Positions 1-11,553 of a DNA stretch of 64,000 nucleotides are shown in pieces. The stretch's first letter is position 1. Every line of letters starts with the position of its first letter. Under the pieces are notes generated by a model that searched no databases, was not told the DNA's origin, and was given only the letters and a program-made list of their open reading frames with translations. Source of the DNA: Tomocerus qinae (Eukaryota > Arthropoda > Collembola > Entomobryomorpha > Tomoceridae); NCBI GenBank assembly GCA_020055645.1, contig CM034546.1, positions 12,648,001 to 12,712,000 of the forward strand. Reading direction: 5' to 3'. A program made the translations under genes and the position numbers.

Positions 1-447
1 GTCACTGTTTCGAACATAACATTAACATTTTGCTATGAAGGCATTCTAGAACACTACATTAGAGACTCATCGATTTTATCATACCACTTGTATCCCATTT
101 AATGCTATGTACCAATTTGTATTGATTTAAAATTTGTTATGGAACGTGATCCGGAAACGTAAAACCATAAACACACATTGTCCTAGGATTTATACTGTAA
201 TATATTCAAGCATCTCATCTTACTTATCCATACCAAGTATTCGTAATTAGGATGGTGAAATCATTGGCAACTCCTAAAAATTCGCCTCACATAAACCATG
301 ACCACCGGAAGTCAGATAAGATAGTCATGTCTTAGTAATAGTCTCGTTGCTGAATAAAAATAATGAGCTATGCTTAACGAAATAGAGTTGCCGTATATCA
401 TGACTAAAGTATAAAGATGAACTGGCGCACGCGTATTGAATAACTAA

Positions 448-596
448 TGTTTTTAATAATGTACCCCAAAGCAGTTTACCCGATGTCCACCACACGCAAT
501 GTGCATTTGTCGGATGCCTTCCGAAGTTACCTGACAAAGGCACTTTGATTACAGTGGACTTCGGGTCAACTGCCTTGGGGTACATTATTAAAAACA
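448..596. mobile_element. MITE with about 29-bp terminal inverted repeats
   Basis: The left end TGTTTTTAATAATGTACCCC (from 448) is repeated in inverse at the right end, GGGGTACATTATTAAAAACA (ending 596). The arms extend inwards through CAAAGCAGTT / AACTGCCTTG with one or two differences. The interior is about 90 bp and has no coding potential. A second, shorter member of the same family is at 52737-52821. That copy is flanked by TTAA on both sides, which suggests a piggyBac-type target site; this copy does not keep a clean duplication. Confidence 0.75.
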
Positions 597-970
597 TTTG
601 TATGTACGTATGTTTGTATGTGTCTATATGTATTTATGAGAATAGGGCAAGCCATAACGTTTCAAAACAGAATGGTCTCTTGCTTAATATATGCATCCAC
701 GCTTGCGCGTTTTAAAGGCAAAGTATGATAAAATTATTAAATTTAAATACACCGTTGTGTGACGTGGTAGTAGAAACTTTTTCCTTCAATTAAGTATACC
801 GTTTGTTGTACTTATTAATTTTCACTCGCATCTTGAAGTTTTGTTGTGCTATTGTGACTCATTGACTTTTGGGATTCTATATATAAAATATGATAGAGTC
901 GACTAAAAATTCTTCACATTATTACTATCATAAAACATTTATTTGACCGTTTTAACGGCTCTTTGCCAAA

Positions 971-1042
971 TAAGGCAGACTTGACCATTTGTTGGTCCAT
1001 TGCCGTTGCCGATAAGGCAGACTTGACCATTTGTTGGTCCAT
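971..1042. repeat. 30-bp direct repeat, two copies, 42-bp period
   Basis: Two copies of TAAGGCAGACTTGACCATTT followed by GTTGGTCCAT begin at 971 and 1013, separated by 12 bp. No function is evident. Confidence 0.85.
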
Positions 1043-3079
1043 CTCTTCTTATAAGAGTAAAGTGGGACATGCAGATAGATAATTCCGTATGTGTACCCGT
1101 GTAGGTTTGTATGTTTGTATCAAGAGATTTTCGTGCCACTGCATTACTGTAATTTCGAAACGTTTAGGTATCAAAATTTGATTTGGTTTCGAAAGATACA
1201 AAATTTTGCGCACGTCCACCAGAATTGACTAACACAATACACAACTATCATCACTCTATATGATAAACGTAGACTGGTTCATGCGCGTTGAATGTAACAA
1301 TTTGTTGATATATTATATTATCTCTAATATTCATATATTTCATAACAGAAGTAGTGCATGCATTCTGTATACAAATTTTTCCAACTTTCAGTGCTGAGTG
1401 CTCTCAAGGATCTCATTATTTCATGTGCGGGAAAATTATAATTGATCCATTTACATTGAATTATGATATTTCTCAATTTCACAACCAATAGTTTCATTGA
1501 AAAATAAAGAAACAAAACATGTTCTAGATATTTGTTGGAAACTGTAAAATTAGAACTGTGTAATATTGTCTGAAAATACTTCACTTTTTACACCACAATA
1601 TGTACAGCATTTTTGTCTCATTTTTCAATTGAGGACGCTCATCACAGTTAATTACTAACAAAATAAACATAATTTCCTCAATTTATTGCCGAAATGGGAC
1701 TCAATTGTTGTTCAAGTCGAAACCTCAAGTTAACCTGTCCGACTATTTCCCTACCTCAAGGGAAGAAATTTGGCAGCGTAATGAATAAAATATAGTTCTA
1801 ATTTACGTTGTGTTCACTTATGCGCTCGAATATTCTATGATTAACGTTTAGTGTCAACCTACATTGAACTATATTGAATTTAAAATTTGTCTTTACATAC
1901 GGTTTAATTGTTCTCAAAATAGGTATTTGATTTTTATGGGTCTTGCAATTATGGACTCGTGGAATATTCACGAACAAAATATAGTGGTTGGGTTTTTGAT
2001 ATCTCTACTTTAAATGCTTTAAAAAAGTCAGATTTTCAAAAAAGTGAGCACTGAGACAGGAATGGAATTAAAAAATAACTGGATCAGCTCGAAAAGTCAC
2101 ATAATATAAAAGTTTAAACTCTCTTATGGGACCAAAAAGTAACAATGAAAATTATTCAGTTTTCTATTTAACTACTTGACACTACATTGCCAATTAAGGC
2201 TAACTTGACCTCAAAATGGTCCATTATCAATTAGTGGCAGTATATAACAAAGGTTATGGTTTGAGTACCGTAAACCTCGAATCAAGTATGTGATCATAAG
2301 AGGTGACTGGAGTAAGTTGCCAGTACTCACAATTATATTTCAAAACAAAAAGTTGACTCTAGGTCGTACTAAGGCGAAGACTCTAATAATGTAAAATCTC
2401 TACCTACCGTCTCACCAAATGAGAAACCGTGGGAAGATCAATCGGAGTTAATATAAAAAATCTGTGTATCTCTTAGACGCATTCTAATAATCGTACAATT
2501 TATGCCCCGGAATAAACACTAGCTTTATTTATAACAGGGCCTGGGGCCTGAGACCGGCTATACATTATATTAGTGTTGAACCCATCTGAATACTGGTGTA
2601 ATTGGCCTACTGCAAACCAGTTCCTACAAAATTGTTTGTAGAAGTACTAGCCCCATGTACGACAGGACCTGGGTCCTGTGACCGCCTAGTAATACATATA
2701 ATATGTTTATAGGGATAGTTTGATTATCATCAACGTACACATTTATGTACAAACCACACCCAAAAAATGGCGAACGAAATAATAAAAAATTTAGTTTTCC
2801 TCTATGAAAACTTAACAAATATACAACATATTTTAGTTCACTGTGTGCAAGATAAGATCATCTCAAGATATGAGAAGGAACACATTGTAAGTAAATTATT
2901 TATTCTCTGGAACAAACGGAACAATAAATAGAATTTTTTGGATTGAAATTTTTTATCGTTACTATAAGCGGTGGGTGAAACCACTTTTGACAGAAATGGT
3001 CGGTTTATTGAGACATTGATGAAGAAAGACTGGGAAACAATAAAAGTTAAAATTATTTCAATTCTACGGAAGACTTCAA

Positions 3080-4215
3080 ATGAACATTGCGCTGATAAAA
3101 GGTATAATTCCTCCCAACAAAAACTTTGAAACATCAAATAATGCCATTCCAAAGGAAGAACGTAAAACTAAAATAATCCTTGACTCCAAGTGGTGGCCAG
3201 AAGAGAAGCACCTTCTTCAAGCGTTTCTTGAAAGAAAAGAAGAAAATAACAAATTGATTGACATTTTGAAAGATAATTTGACAAAGAGTAAAAAGAGATC
3301 AGCGTTATCAACCAAGGAGCCGCCGTCTCCGGAATGGGAGGAGTTGGAAAAACGACAATTGCAAAATGGTTCGCCATTCAATTCCAAGATTCTTATGATC
3401 ACATTATTTGGATAGACAGCGGCGAAGAAAATTTTTCTATTTCGTTCTACGATTTGGCTAAAGAGTTGAAAGTTGATGCAACTCTTCGACTCAATTATAG
3501 AGCACATGAGCTTATAAATCAAGGTGGGCATTTGATAATCTTCAAAACTGCACAGTCAATTGACTATGTGATGACATTCTTGAAAAGTCCCTCAATCAGC
3601 GACTACCGATTAGAAAATGGAGAGAAGTTCATCTTCTTAAAATTGGGACTAAATAATGGGAAGAAAATATCTCTTAAAGAATGCACTTTTGGCGAAAATG
3701 TTCCAAATGATTTACAACATTTGAGATTAGAATATGTGGAAATGCTGGATGGAGAGGGATGTCTACGAGAATTTCATGATGTATATCCCATGATTTCAAA
3801 TCTTCTGAAGACTTTAACAATAAAATGCTCCCTCGGATCATCAATATTCAAAATCGAGATCAATGACAATCTTCAATCCTGCTTTTCCATTACATTAGAA
3901 AATTGCATCATACAAATCCAAAATGACATGCGCATAATTCCGACTGAAATTGATTTTCGAGACGTCCAATTTGAAGAAATTGACGAGGAAAAATATTATG
4001 ATGCTGATTATGAAACTGATTTTCATTCCAATGATGAATATTATGATGAAGAGAACGATGATGACCATGATGATAAAGACGAAAATGATAGTGAAGAGCG
4101 TTCAGACGAAATAAATGTTTTTTGTTTGAATGATTTTATTGATTTTCATCAAACAAAGATTTTGACTCTCCACGGCAGAAACATGAGGATGAAACTAGAC
4201 GAGTCACTCAGCTAA
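3080..4215 (+). pseudogene. NB-ARC P-loop fragment with frameshift and acidic tail
   Basis: NB-ARC domains are STAND-class ATPase switches found in APAF-1, plant NLRs and bacterial regulators. From about 3301 frame 1 reads INQGAAVSGMGGVGKTTIAK, a full NB-ARC strand plus Walker A; MGGVGK starts at 3334. It continues with IIWIDSGEEN, like the segment following the P-loop. At about 3526 GGHLIIFKTAQSID resembles the Walker B block LLIFDNA, but the catalytic Asp is replaced by Lys. The helical N-terminal part (WWPEEKHLLQAFLERKEEN, ILKDNL) lies in frame 2 (3080 on), and frame 1 is closed by a TAA at 3289-3291, so a frame change is needed between about 3290 and 3330. The rest of the ATPase (ARC lobes) is missing. 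It is replaced by a region with vaguely LRR-like lines (LQHLRLEYVEMLDGEGC) and an Asp/Glu-rich tract (3970-4110). I favour a decayed or rearranged gene; an unrecognised intron is possible. Confidence 0.6.
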
Positions 4216-5091
4216 GTGCAGCTAAGTGCTAAGTTAATGTTGTTACTTTGTAGCAGTCATGATAAAATGGCTTGTTACGTTGTAATATTAAGCAGACGAT
4301 ATGATTCATACATTCGCTAAAATTTATCAACCTGCAGTTATAACATTGATTTAAACCCAGAATCCGTATAGAAGTTGGGCACTAACGATTCCCATGCTTT
4401 TTGTATCATCCAGTGTTCATGCGAGTTTCAAGTTTCAACTATTCAACTGCTTTCCACTTTTGAAGCAAATCCAGAGTTCAAGTCAAAATTGATAAGACGG
4501 ACTATCAAGTTGTGCAACTGCTTAACCAATTTCCTGTTTTCTATACTTCCAAGTTGACTTTTAATCTCTTTTTAATTCAATAAGTCGTTTACATAAACAC
4601 ACGTGTTTCAATATACCTACTTGTTCTTTTTGATGGCATCTTAAGAGTGTTAGGTATAATAAAAATAAACTTTACTCCAATAAGGACGCATTTCGGTAAG
4701 CTCTAATTTATTTTTATGTACTTCCGTCTATACACGTGCCAACAACCACTAAATATCATAATTATTATAATATAACACCTAAATATATACTGTAATTAAT
4801 TAGTCCATAAACAAGAAACAGAGAATTATTATATATTTTACTTTGGGCCATTGACTGACTGAGTTTTTTCAAACCAAAAACTAAAGTAGATATCTGAAAG
4901 GAAACCTAACCTAACCACATCCCATTGCATGAATTTTTATTGTAAGTTCATTAGGAATAAAAATATTTATATATAACAGACGTTAATATTTCTATGCTTA
5001 ACTACTTTGGTTTGTAACATCAGCGATTAGCCGTTCTAGATGATTTCGTTATCTTATTATTACTTTACAGTTGTAAATTACCTTAACAACA
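4216..5091. other. Intergenic; possible promoter of the GH18/Ig gene
   Basis: No supported gene is present. The only element I can point to is TATATATAA at about 4969-4977, roughly 115 bp upstream of the ATG at 5092. In DNA this AT-rich it is weak evidence for a TATA box. Confidence 0.3.
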
Positions 5092-8000
5092 ATGAAGTCA
5101 GGCACTTATATTTGCAGATTGATATTATTCACCTGTTTGAAAATTGCTGTTTACTGTGAGCAATTAACCCCAATTAAGTCAGACTTTGCCATTGGAACCA
5201 CTATTGCACAATCAGGTAAAATTTCATAAAAAATATATAAAATGCTTATACATACCTAAGTAGTTTTAAAGATTGAACTATTTGTTTGTCCAGCAACCAA
5301 AAATCATAGTCAAGTAGTCTTCTGTAAGATTCCACTAAAGAAAATAGAGGGAGAGGAAGCTGGCGTGGCTTTCATTTTGGAAGACGAGGACAATTTACTA
5401 AAGAACTTTAAACAAGATCTGTGCACCCACGTCATTTTTGGTCCGATTTCATTTGACGACGATTTAAGCATTAGGTTTGGTAAGAGAAAGAAATACACGT
5501 TCTAAATTGGAGTAATTTTTGCAATTGAATTTATTTTCTATAATTTACTAATAAATAGATATAAAGGCGTTTCGAGACAAAAATCCCGCTCTCAAATTAT
5601 TGGTTGAATTCACAATTTATCAACACGAAAATTTAGAATACGATAACTTTCATTTCCATGCTTTGACAACCATGCGTCAGATTCCTAAATATAGATACAA
5701 TTATATACGCTTAATGAAATACACAGCAAAGTAAGTAAACCATTACTCACTTATCGATGAGCATTAACTGAAATTTTTTGATGAATTATTTATTTTTAAC
5801 ATTTTAATATAGACAGTATGGATTTGACGGAATATGTTTGGATACCAGCTTTTCACTTAACGATGGACGAAATAAGTTTAACAAAGATGGATTTCTTCAT
5901 ATGGCTAAGGTATAAGCATTTATTAAAATTATGGCAACTTGGGCAACGATTTAATGGTAACTGAGGCGTCATTATTTATTATTGGTATTAAATTACTTTT
6001 TCACAGGGAGAATAATATCTATTTTAGATTACTATATAACAATTGGATTAATATAATGTAATTTTTTTAATCATCTAAAATATAAAAGAAGCATTACGAT
6101 TAAATTTTACTATAAATATTTTTGCAGGAGTGGAAGTCCGAATCACAAAACGATGGACTTCTTATAGCCATCGAACTACGCGCTCTTCCATTCAACAGAT
6201 TAGAAAAAGTTCCTATGGCCGAAATCACAAGAATATTTGACTTTGTTATTTTAAAAGCGTTTTACTCATTCGACGATTATTCCAGCTTCCATTACGACAC
6301 ATTGCATCACGCTCCATTACATTCACCCTATCAAAGTTTGCCTCTTGAAGATGACGATGATAAGCAAATTTGGTCCGATGAAGAAGATGACAAAGATACA
6401 GTTTCAGGAGTTTTGAAGGCTTTACACCAGCGAAACGTTAATCCAAATTCTTTAGTATTAGCAACTCCCCTTTTCGGTCGGTCACTAAATCGATCACACC
6501 CAAACATGTTTAACCCAGAACTTTTCATGGAACACGAATGGAGCTACCTTCAGGTAAATTTGAAATTACTAATTTCACCATTACCTTAGATTGAATGTTT
6601 AAAAACTAATCTGATAAATGTACAAAGGTCTGCACATTGGCGATGTCAAGAAATGATACTTGGAAAATGCTTTGGAATAATGCGTCAAAAGTCCCATACC
6701 TAAAAAATGCAAGTGACACTGTAGGATTTGAAAATTCTGCAAGCATTTACGAAAAAGTACGATTGGCAAATCAATATGGATTGGCTGGAATTATTGCGTC
6801 GGATATTTCTCAAGATGACTATATTTCTCGTTGCTCAAATGTCTCCTACCCACTTTTGAAATCAATTAATTATGCACTGTCCCAAACACACGCATTTCGA
6901 CCAGTTTGTGTGCAAAAGGAAAACCACGATAAAATTGATACACATTTTTCTCATCCAATATTTACTATGAGTTCTTACGTTATACCATTTTCTGATGCTT
7001 CGACAATAGAAGTCAATTGTACTATCGAAAGCAGTCTCGATGACGAAATTTCTTAGATAAAGGTTAGCTATAATAATTACCATAGTCTAAATACTGTAAA
7101 TATTTTGTATGCCAAAAACTAAATGGAAATGGTTAACTATAATATTGACTTTTGTTTTATTGCTACTACTAGCATTCTAAAGGTAAAGAAGCAGAACTAA
7201 AAAATGACATAACCACTGAAATTACTGAAAAGAAATTGTACGGCTGTTCTCTCAACAAAAAGATGTCTACTCTAAAAGTAAGGAATTGTGATGAAAAAGA
7301 CGCGGGAAAATATTTTTGTGTCGCAAGAAATACCTTTGGGGAATTCAAGTCCTCATTTTTCCTGATGCATAAAAAACATCCTTGTAAGTTAACTCCATAA
7401 TTACAAAAGATGTACAAATAATGCTTTTATTCTGATTTTCGTCTTCTAGCTTCGAGCACTATAAAAACGTTTAATTTCTTTTTGACAGATATAGTAGCGG
7501 ACGGTGGAATTTGGTTGGAAGGCACTGATCTTGACTTCAATTTGGCTAAAGAATCGAAAAGTAAATAAAAAAATACTTTTCCAATCATATTTTAAATCAT
7601 TTCATAACTTTGTTTCTCTTTTCCTGAAAGCAATCAAGGATCACGTAAGCATCGTGGTTTGTGGAATATATCTACAGGAGACATTTGTAGAAGGGAAAAA
7701 CAAACTGGACAATTTTGATGGAAATTTATGTACTCATGTCATTTATGGCATGGTAAACATAAACATGACGGGGTTGCAAATAGAAAATCCGGAAATCGTG
7801 TGTAAGTCGTTTATCAATACTAAACAATTTTAATTTTTAATAACCATTACAAAAATTAAAAACTTACACAATTTTAGACTCCATAAGAAAAATGTCTTGG
7901 CTTAAAGCAAAATATCAACACCTGAAAATACTTATACGGATTAATGTTGGAAGTAAAAATATTAGGGAACGCCCCAATTCAGTTGGATCTACTTTCACGA

Positions 8001-9648
8001 ATGATGCTGAACAAAAACTAATAAATCGTTTGAAAACAGTTTTGAAGTAAATTTTAATTTACTTACCTTATTATTAAAATTTACAGCATGAAAAATAAAT
8101 AACACTTATGTACATAGAGACTGTGCTTTGGATGGTATTGATGTGGATAGCTCTTTCTATTCGATAATGTCGCACAAGATTGGATTCTTCAATGTAAGTT
8201 TTTCTAAAATGCACATCAACATCGATTTACTCAATACAATGCTTTGTTTGGTTACCGCTCCATATTGTATTGTGAAATAGACCCTTAAAACGGATTTGAA
8301 AAAGGATGGAAAACTTTTAACGGCAGAATATGAATCAGAACCGATTGGAGAAAGACCCAAATTTCATTTTGGATTGTTTGATTTAATATTTGTGAAAACA
8401 TTTCGAGTTGAATATTTTAATGATGGTACTAATAACACGCCATTCCTTACCCATCGGGATGCACTATATTCAAAAGTAAAAATGGAATACAGTATTGATG
8501 ACCATCTCAGTTCTTTGGTGGCTAAGAATCTAGTGCCGGCAAAAAAATTGATCCTAGGAGTTACATTCTCGGGTTTAAAATATTTTGCATTTCCCCATCA
8601 TTATCCATCCTACCCAAATTATTTACATTACCACACAGTTACAAAAGTAGCAGAAGACGATGACTATCGCTACCAGATGTATCCTACATCTGAAGGTTTT
8701 GACAAGGTAATTAAGGACAAGGTAAGTAATTCTCTTGAGTGCAGAATTAAGCAATTGTGTGGTTTGATTTCTATTTAAATTTTGAAGGTCTGTCTACTTC
8801 TAAAATCCAACAAAAGCGAATCAATGTTTATTTGGGATCGCTCTGAAAAAGAAGCTATCATTTTAAGAGGGAACAATGACATTCGGATTGACACTCCTAA
8901 AAGCATTTACGAAAAAGTTTCCTTTCTGCGTAGTTTAAGGTTGGGAGGAATTATGGTTTGGAGAACTGAGGCTGATGACGTACGAGGTCGATGTGGAGGT
9001 GTCACTTATCCTCTTTTGAGAACCATTAATTACGCTTTCAGTGACGATAGACTCAAACCAACCAACTCCGATTCTACGAAACAAGCTGACTCATTTTCTA
9101 CTACCGCGACAAGAGAATCATCTTGTGGCGTTGGATGGATTGTGACCACTGTCATTTTCAGTTGTATTTCGCTTTTCTCGATTATCTACATACTTTGCTG
9201 GAAAACTAAATTGGTAATGTCTGCAGTTGAATAACTATAAATACTACACTTATAATTATGAAGTGAAATTATGTTATACTTATTTAAAAGGTTGGAAAAT
9301 AATAAATTTTCCCTAGAGTATTTTGTATTTCTGTAACACGAAAACGACTATGTCCTTTTTTGAAGTAAAAAGCAGTACATCCTAACCTAACGCCAAATAC
9401 AAAATTTTACAACCACATTTAGTGATTAGTGACATTGACGACGCTGTATGAAATGGCATTTGGACTTTTAGACCTTGGAAATTATTTATTTAGTAATAAT
9501 ATGGCGTTTCATATGTATGCTGCAAATACTAATACTAATATATTTTTTTCAATACCAGGGAGGAGTTGAATCAAATTTACAAGCCAAGTTCACCGTCAAA
9601 AGTCAAGAAAATGACGATTGTGGAGATAATCAGGCTCTTTTTGCTTAA
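5092..9648 (+). CDS. Membrane-anchored tandem GH18-like / Ig protein
   Basis: Fourteen exons read with GT-AG junctions and compatible phases: 5092-5215, 5294-5479, 5559-5730, 5813-5909, 6128-6553, 6628-7062, 7173-7383, 7489-7560, 7631-7801, 7878-8046, 8118-8193, 8281-8721, 8788-9213, 9559-9648 (about 1,031 codons). Residues 1-23 form a signal peptide. GH18-like domain 1 (about 44-425) shows CTHVIFG, the active-site strand as DGICLDTS (166-173) and LATPLFGRSL. The Ig domain (about 445-545) has Cys466, DAGKYFCVARN with Cys529, and a TAG at codon 478. GH18-like domain 2 (about 576-965) shows CTHVIYG, DGIDVDSS (693-700) and GGIMVWRTEADD. A transmembrane helix (about 976-998) and a 33-residue tail follow. 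Both domains lack the catalytic Glu of DGxDxDxE, so a chitin- or glycan-binding receptor or adhesion role is inferred. If the TAG is always read as stop, only domain 1 plus half an Ig would be made. The last intron is optional: without splicing the frame ends at 9234. Confidence 0.8.
7054..7056 (+). other. In-frame TAG at the Ig-domain tryptophan position
   Basis: This TAG is codon 478 of the predicted protein, in exon 6, three codons from the donor at 7063. It lies 12 residues after Cys466, where I-set Ig domains carry their invariant Trp (TGG). Reading resumes at once with IK and, after the intron, HSKGKEAEL, as expected of strand C and C'. A single G-to-A change, an assembly error, or A-to-I RNA editing (UAG read as UGG) would all explain it. 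Confidence 0.75.
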
Positions 9649-9735
9649 ATATCAGTTTAATTTTTGTCACTCGGTGGACACTAGTACATGCTACTTTCTC
9701 CATTATTGAATAATCAATATTTATTATAAGCAACC

Positions 9736-9741
9736 AATAAA
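9736..9741 (+). terminator. Candidate polyadenylation signal AATAAA
   Basis: AATAAA lies 88 bp past the stop codon at 9646-9648 of the GH18/Ig gene. Another AATAAA near 9300 would serve the unspliced form ending at 9234. Confidence 0.45.
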
Positions 9742-11553
9742 ACATCGATCTTGCTCACATTCATCCACACACAATGCATAATACAAATTTATTTTTAATT
9801 AGCCAGTAATTTAAATGAACGAGCCTTTAAATTAAAATATGGTATACTGCAGAAATATGATACTTTAAAACTAATGACATTTTCTTTAAACAAAGGAGCA
9901 TATCATTAAATATGGAAAGGAATTTTTTTTAATGCATGAAAGAATATTTTGAAAAAAATTTTATTAGCTTCGAATTAGGTCTAACCGGACCTGATAACTT
10001 AGTTATATTAAACTATACGCTATATATAATGAAAATATTGTTATCTTTGCAATTTAAGTCCCATGTCTCAAACAACTCAGTGCGTTACTACTAGTAAGTA
10101 CTTACATACTTAGCTACTTACATCTTCATTACATCAGCAATTTCAATTAAATCAACTATGATGGAGAATGCTCTAATTTAAATCAGTTAGTTATATATTT
10201 TATTCGTGTGTAGGCTCAAAAAATCGCAATAAAAATTTTTACTACTGTAATAAAAAGTAGTATTACAACTTACATTTCCAAAATTTTGGGTGATTTAACC
10301 TGTCTATTTCTCCGCGTTAATCTTCACTGTATTTAGGATTTAGAACATTATTGACTATTAATAGTAAAGTGGCACTAACCTAATGTACCTACCATAAAAA
10401 TTAGTCTAGCGACATATTTAGTTTTAGTAAACCATTCAATAGTTTTGGTAAAACTTGACGTCAAATAACTTTCATATTATCATGACCAATGCAGCAGTCA
10501 ATCATTTCTAATATAAATGGCATCATTACACAGTATTTATGCAAATTATAATTCAGGTGCTCAAATATATTCACTATCTAAACTTTTCCCGATTTATTTA
10601 ATTCATATAATTGAAAAGTTCAACTTTTCATAGATTACACAAACGACAGGTCTCGAATGATTCTTTAAAATTTGTGGGTGGATAACATAGCAAGCAGCTA
10701 TACTCATGCGCAAACGTATGGCATATCGTCTTTGTAAAGGCATCCTCCATTTTTCAGAACTAGGACAAGAAAATAACAGTTTTGTTTTACTATTTTGTTG
10801 GGGACAATGGACAAAGACTTCATAGTTGGTCCTTGACACTGGTGCTAGCATAGTACTCGACATTTTGTATCTGACATTTATTGACAACGTATAACAAGCT
10901 ATAATGCTATTTTATGTCTGCTTATTTTAAGTGTTTATAAGTTATATACCGAAAATAACAAACCAATAATGTGAATGACTGAATTTATAACAGTTTTCAA
11001 TTGCACTGTATTTATATAATTAGATCAAAACTTTTTGTACTAACTTTAGGCAATCATTTTAGTTTGAAGATGAGGTGAACAAAAATGAAAAGTTTTACAA
11101 AAAATTGAAAAACATTAATATATAAAAATGACTCGTTATATAATTGCAAGACAGATATTTATTTTGGTTGGGAAAAATAATAGAATAAGTTTTATTTTTG
11201 ATTGGCGCTTTATTTATAGGTAGATAGTTTACTTAATATTACCCCATGACTTTAGATATTAATTGCAATTTGTTATGTTGAAATTCAACGAAAGGTTTTA
11301 AGTGGCAAATATCATAAGCAGACACTTACCTTACTCAGTTCGAGTAATTGTAAAATATTTTTAATAAATGAATAGTGTAGATATACTTACTTTCACTCTC
11401 TTTCGGGGACGGAAGTTAAATTGCAACAACAGCATCACATAATCACATTTCCCACAAAGAATCATGTTTTTAAGATACAATTATTATATTAGAATACCAA
11501 TTATGACTGATTATAATTATAACGATAAGCCCAAATCGTTTACAATAGTTTAC
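9742..11553. other. Intergenic, nothing recognised
   Basis: AT-rich DNA without recognisable domains, long inverted repeats or tandem arrays. A 94-codon minus-strand frame (10603-10887) has no family features. Confidence 0.5.

Larger units (their letters stand above)
1..3000. other. Intergenic AT-rich DNA, no supported gene
   Basis: No open frame here has recognisable protein character. The stretch contains one small inverted-repeat transposon (448-596), a 30-bp direct duplication (971-1042), and two related copies of a GGCCTGGGGCCTGAGACCG-like sequence near 2538 and 2664. A motif resembling the 971-1042 repeat (AACTTGACCTCAAAATGGTC) recurs near 2200. Confidence 0.6.

Noticed and set aside
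7504-7833. Single long frame across exon 8, intron and exon 9 of the GH18/Ig gene
   Set aside because: Reading through the intron at 7561-7630 gives an implausible lysine/phenylalanine stretch, whereas splicing yields consistent GH18 sequence in phase with neighbouring exons.
10603-10887. 94-codon minus-strand frame
   Set aside because: No domain, signal peptide or conserved pattern; isolated in AT-rich DNA.
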